Below, in pieces: positions 52,319 to 54,633 of a stretch of DNA of 54,633 bases. The DNA is from Hyphomicrobiales bacterium (GTDB lineage: Bacteria > Pseudomonadota > Alphaproteobacteria > Rhizobiales > Beijerinckiaceae): assembly GCA_900470095.1 (NCBI GenBank), contig UBZM01000045.1, positions 1-54,633 on the forward strand. Direction: 5' to 3'. The notes under the pieces are model-generated. The model was not told the DNA's origin and searched no databases. It worked only from the letters and a program-made list of their open reading frames with translations. Both the position numbers and the translations under genes were made by a program. The stretch's first letter is position 1. Every line of letters begins with the position of its first letter.

Positions 52319-53132
52319 ATTTGAGCGTGATGCCTCCATCGACCACGAGTTCGATGCCGGTGACATAGCGCGCTTCGTCACTGGCAAGGAAGAGCGCGGC
52401 ATAGGCCACGTCCCAGGCCTCGCCCATATGACCCATCGGCACCTGCGCATCGCGCGCCTTCCACATCGCGGCGATGTCGCCCTCGCCATAGGCCTGCGCG
52501 AGGCCGGCGGAATGCTCGACCATCGGCGTCTTCATCAGGCCGGGCAGGATCGCGTTCACGCGAATCTTCTGCGCCGCGTATTGCACCGCGGTCGTGCGGG
52601 TCAGGTGATTCAGCGCCGCCTTTGTGGCGGAGTAGCTGGCATAGGGCACGCCGGTGTGGCGAATCGAGGCGATCGAGGAAATGTTGATGATCGAGCCGCC
52701 CTCGCCCGTCTCCTCGAACTGACGCTGCATCACCGGGATGACGTGTTTCATCGCTAGGAAGGCGCTGGTGACATTGACCTTGAAGACCCGCTCCCAGGTC
52801 TCCTCGGGCAGATCGACCACGCTGCCGACCTCGGCGATGCCGACATTGTTGTCGAGAATGTCGATGCGGCCATAGCGGCCGAGCGCCTGGCCGACGAGAT
52901 CGGCAATCGAATCGGCCCTGGTCACGTCGGTCTGCACCGCAAAGGCCTGGCCGCCCTCGTTCTGGATGATCGCCGCCGTCTCCTCGGCGGCATCGCGGTT
53001 GAGATCCGCGCAGACCACCCTGGCGCCCTCGCGCGCAAAGATCGTCGCGGTTGCCTTGCCATTGCCCCAGCCGGGCCCGATCGAGCCCGCGCCCGCGACG
53101 ATTGCAACCTTGCCCCTCAAGCGTTCCGTCAT
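52311..53132 (-). CDS. Short-chain dehydrogenase/reductase
   Basis: 273 aa NAD(P)-dependent oxidoreductase. Cofactor glycine motif at GAGSIGPGWGNG (longer than the usual TGxxxGxG), ADLN acidic residue after beta-2 suggesting NAD preference, NNVG, catalytic Ser in NISSIAS and YSATK (Tyr-Lys). C-terminal VTGIELVVDGGITLKYG is typical of classical SDRs. ATG 53132 preferred over 53141 on ribosome-binding-site spacing. It sits between maf and yacG and overlaps yacG. Substrate unknown. Confidence 0.92.
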   Translation of the reverse strand: MTERLRGKVAIVAGAGSIGPGWGNGKATATIFAREGARVVCADLNRDAAEETAAIIQNEGGQAFAVQTDVTRADSIADLVGQALGRYGRIDILDNNVGIAEVGSVVDLPEETWERVFKVNVTSAFLAMKHVIPVMQRQFEETGEGGSIINISSIASIRHTGVPYASYSATKAALNHLTRTTAVQYAAQKIRVNAILPGLMKTPMVEHSAGLAQAYGEGDIAAMWKARDAQVPMGHMGEAWDVAYAALFLASDEARYVTGIELVVDGGITLKYG

Positions 53133-53225
53133 CGGCCCCATCCCTGGTTGCGCACCTCGCGCTGCCGAAGCGGCAGCGGCGACAGGATCGGGATAACCGC
53201 AGGTCAGGGCAAGATGCGCTGACGC

Positions 53226-53909
53226 TCAGCCGACATTCATCCAGCCGAACCGGATCGGGAAGCCTTCGCCGCCGAGCAGGTTCACCGTCTCGTAAAGCGG
53301 CAGGCCGACAACGCCGGTATAGGAGCCGACGAGCTTGACCACGAAGGAGCCGGCAATGCCCTGAATGGCATAGGCGCCGGCCTTGCCGCGCCATTCACCT
53401 GAGGCGAGGTACATCTCGAGATCTTCGGTCGAGAGCCGCTTGAAGCGCACGCGCGTCTCGACGATGCGGTCACGGATCGCGCCGCCCGGGGTCACCAGGG
53501 CTACGCTGGTATAGACGCGGTGGGCGCGCCCGGAGAGCATCCGCAGGCAGGCAGCCGCCTCATCGACGATCTCCGCCTTGGGCAGGACCCGACGGCCGAC
53601 TGCGACCACGGTATCGGCCGCGAGGATGTAGCAGCCTTCGAGATCGGGGCGGCTCTTCGCGCCTTCCCGCGCGGCCTGCGCCTTCTCGCGTGCCAGGCGG
53701 CGCGAGAGATCGCGCGGACGCTCGCCTTTCAGCGGCGTCTCGTCCAGATCGGATGGCAGCATGGCGTCGGGCTTCAACCCGGCCTGCTCCAGCAAGGCCA
53801 GCCGGCGCGGAGAGGCCGAAGCCAGGACCAGCATCGGCCGCCAGCCGGGCTGCTTGGGAGTGGAGAAGAAACTCAAGGGCGTTCGTCTCTGAGGCTCGCA
53901 GGCGCCCAT
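53226..53909 (-). CDS. maf: Maf-family nucleoside triphosphate pyrophosphatase
   Basis: 227 aa. Hydrolyses non-canonical NTPs/dTTP/UTP; a house-cleaning enzyme. LASASPRRLALLEQAG at the N-terminus, LAADTVVAVGRRVLPKA, LSGRAHRVYTSVAL, GEWRGKAGAYAIQGIA and VVGLPL are all present. ATG 53909 is preceded by GGAGGGTG at good spacing, which gives about 25 residues before the usual MLVLASASPRR start at 53834; both are possible. Upstream infA, often found here, is not seen. Confidence 0.94.
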   Translation of the reverse strand: MGACEPQRRTPLSFFSTPKQPGWRPMLVLASASPRRLALLEQAGLKPDAMLPSDLDETPLKGERPRDLSRRLAREKAQAAREGAKSRPDLEGCYILAADTVVAVGRRVLPKAEIVDEAAACLRMLSGRAHRVYTSVALVTPGGAIRDRIVETRVRFKRLSTEDLEMYLASGEWRGKAGAYAIQGIAGSFVVKLVGSYTGVVGLPLYETVNLLGGEGFPIRFGWMNVG

Positions 53910-54162
53910 GGCGGACACCCTCCGCCCAAGCCTCTAGATCATTTTCGCCGGTTGCGAAATCTCTCTGAGCCGCCACGCGCCGAGTGCAGCCCTGGAGCGC
54001 AATACCCACTTCGTTATGTCCACTGCGCATAAAATACGCAGCCTCACCCTTGCGTTTCAGCCTTTCACTTGACACATTAAAGCCTGCGGCCCGCAGACGC
54101 GGCCTCTTTGCGAGGCCGGAGTCCTTTCCGACCTGTCCCGTGTTCTGGAGCCCTTCACCGAA

Positions 54163-54546
54163 ATGACCACATCGACCCGACGTCCGCGTTCCGCTCTGGG
54201 AACGGGAGTGGAAGCGCAGGCGCTCGTGAGCAAGGTCATGACGATGCAGGCCGAGGCCGGGCTGACGATCGCAATGCGGATGCCGATCCTGCTCAAGGGC
54301 GCGCTCGGCGACCGGCGCGGCCAGCGCGAGGCGACGAAGGCCCTGACCGAGAAGGTTTCCGCGGTGATGGAAAGCGGCCTCGCCGCGAGCCAGGCCGTCA
54401 GCCTGTTCTGGTGGGATCTGGCCTTCAGCCCATTCAGCCAGCTCGACATGAGCGAGGCCGTCGCCCGGGCGACCAGCAACACGCTCGAGCCATTCTCGAA
54501 ACGAACCCGCGCCAATGCGGCGCGGCTGAGCAGCCGCCGCCGCTAG
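54163..54546 (+). CDS. Small helical protein (phasin-like?)
   Basis: 127 aa. Amphipathic helices with Ala/Met/Gln/Leu content (VEAQALVSKVMTMQAEAGLT; EKVSAVMESGLAASQAV), a pattern seen in phasins and their relatives, but I cannot assign it firmly. Basic N- and C-termini. GGAG is 14 nt before the ATG, rather far. It directly precedes the palindromic repeat. Confidence 0.65.
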   Translation: MTTSTRRPRSALGTGVEAQALVSKVMTMQAEAGLTIAMRMPILLKGALGDRRGQREATKALTEKVSAVMESGLAASQAVSLFWWDLAFSPFSQLDMSEAVARATSNTLEPFSKRTRANAARLSSRRR

Positions 54547-54633
54547 ATCATCGGACCGGATCTCTCATCCGGTCGGATGATCCAGCCTCTGTGTTCGCAT
54601 CGGCTCTTCCGAAAACCGCAATCCACTTTTCGG
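54545..54633. repeat. Double intergenic palindrome, copy 2 (cut by window end)
   Basis: Begins at the stop codon of the preceding gene: TAGATCATCGGACCGGAT-CTCTC-ATCCGGTCGGATGATC, then GCATCGG..CCGAAAACCGCAATCC and CTTTTCGG at the edge. Relative to copy 1 (39062-39155) the two palindromes are in reverse order and the second is reverse-complemented, so it is an inverted copy of the same composite element. Confidence 0.8.

Noticed and set aside
53919..54162. infA (translation initiation factor IF-1) expected upstream of maf
   Set aside because: No IF-1-like sequence in any frame here; the locus has only a spacer.

Overview
The window looks like a piece of a high-GC alphaproteobacterial chromosome, most likely Hyphomicrobiales (Bosea-like is my best guess, from overall protein character and the short intergenic palindromes; this is inference, not a database result). 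Codon use is GC-rich nearly throughout. Two stretches (about 32.7-38.4 kb and 48.6-51.9 kb) have softer base composition, defence or mobile-type genes, and end at a tRNA gene.

Layout. 1-12.5 kb (minus): one open reading frame, running off the left edge, for a giant secreted RTX protein carrying three complete animal-type haem peroxidase domains. 13.3-15.7 kb (minus): a large exported multicopper oxidase, upstream of and co-oriented with the peroxidase. Both enzyme classes have been linked to bacterial Mn(II) oxidation. 16.3-19.1 kb (plus): PEP carboxylase. 19.2-27.7 kb (minus): a complete Wsp-type chemosensory operon wspABCDEFR ending in a REC-GGDEF diguanylate cyclase. 28.4-32.7 kb (plus): an RND efflux adaptor and pump pair. 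33.1-38.1 kb: a NERD-nuclease/STAND-NTPase gene broken by one in-frame TGA, then a convergent DUF3800 gene with a small partner, abutting tRNA-Ser(GCU). 38.7-40.1 kb: a small secreted protein and a glycerophosphodiester phosphodiesterase. 40.2-41.7 kb (plus): a HigB-like ORF followed, with a GTGA overlap, by a full-length HigA antitoxin fused through a membrane helix to a peptidoglycan glycosyltransferase (GT51) domain. 41.7-43.1 kb: small proteins including a PilZ protein. 43.2-45.8 kb (minus): a metallophosphoesterase / cupredoxin / ECF sigma / anti-sigma operon with a candidate ECF promoter. 46.3-48.4 kb: a 2OG-Fe(II) oxygenase and two uncharacterised genes. 48.7-51.5 kb: two HEPN-like RxxxxH proteins flanking a decayed serine recombinase with a large palindromic recombinase-type site. 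51.9 kb: tRNA-Phe(GAA). 52.1-53.9 kb (minus): maf, an SDR, yacG. 54.2 kb: a small helical protein. The window ends inside a palindromic repeat that also occurs, inverted, at 39.1 kb.

How it fits together. The left third suggests surface or extracellular oxidative chemistry (peroxidase plus multicopper oxidase) beside a surface-sensing c-di-GMP pathway (Wsp); a PilZ c-di-GMP receptor candidate lies 15 kb away. The most unusual object is the HigA-GT51 fusion. Its partner HigB has lost the Asn/Arg/His positions I expect in active HigB toxins, and its promoter carries two mirror-image operator half-pairs. It looks like a toxin-antitoxin module repurposed to sit on the cell-wall synthesis machinery. 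The second most unusual is the triple peroxidase, which arose by duplication of a whole gene including its ribosome-binding site. The third is the broken NERD-STAND defence-type gene.
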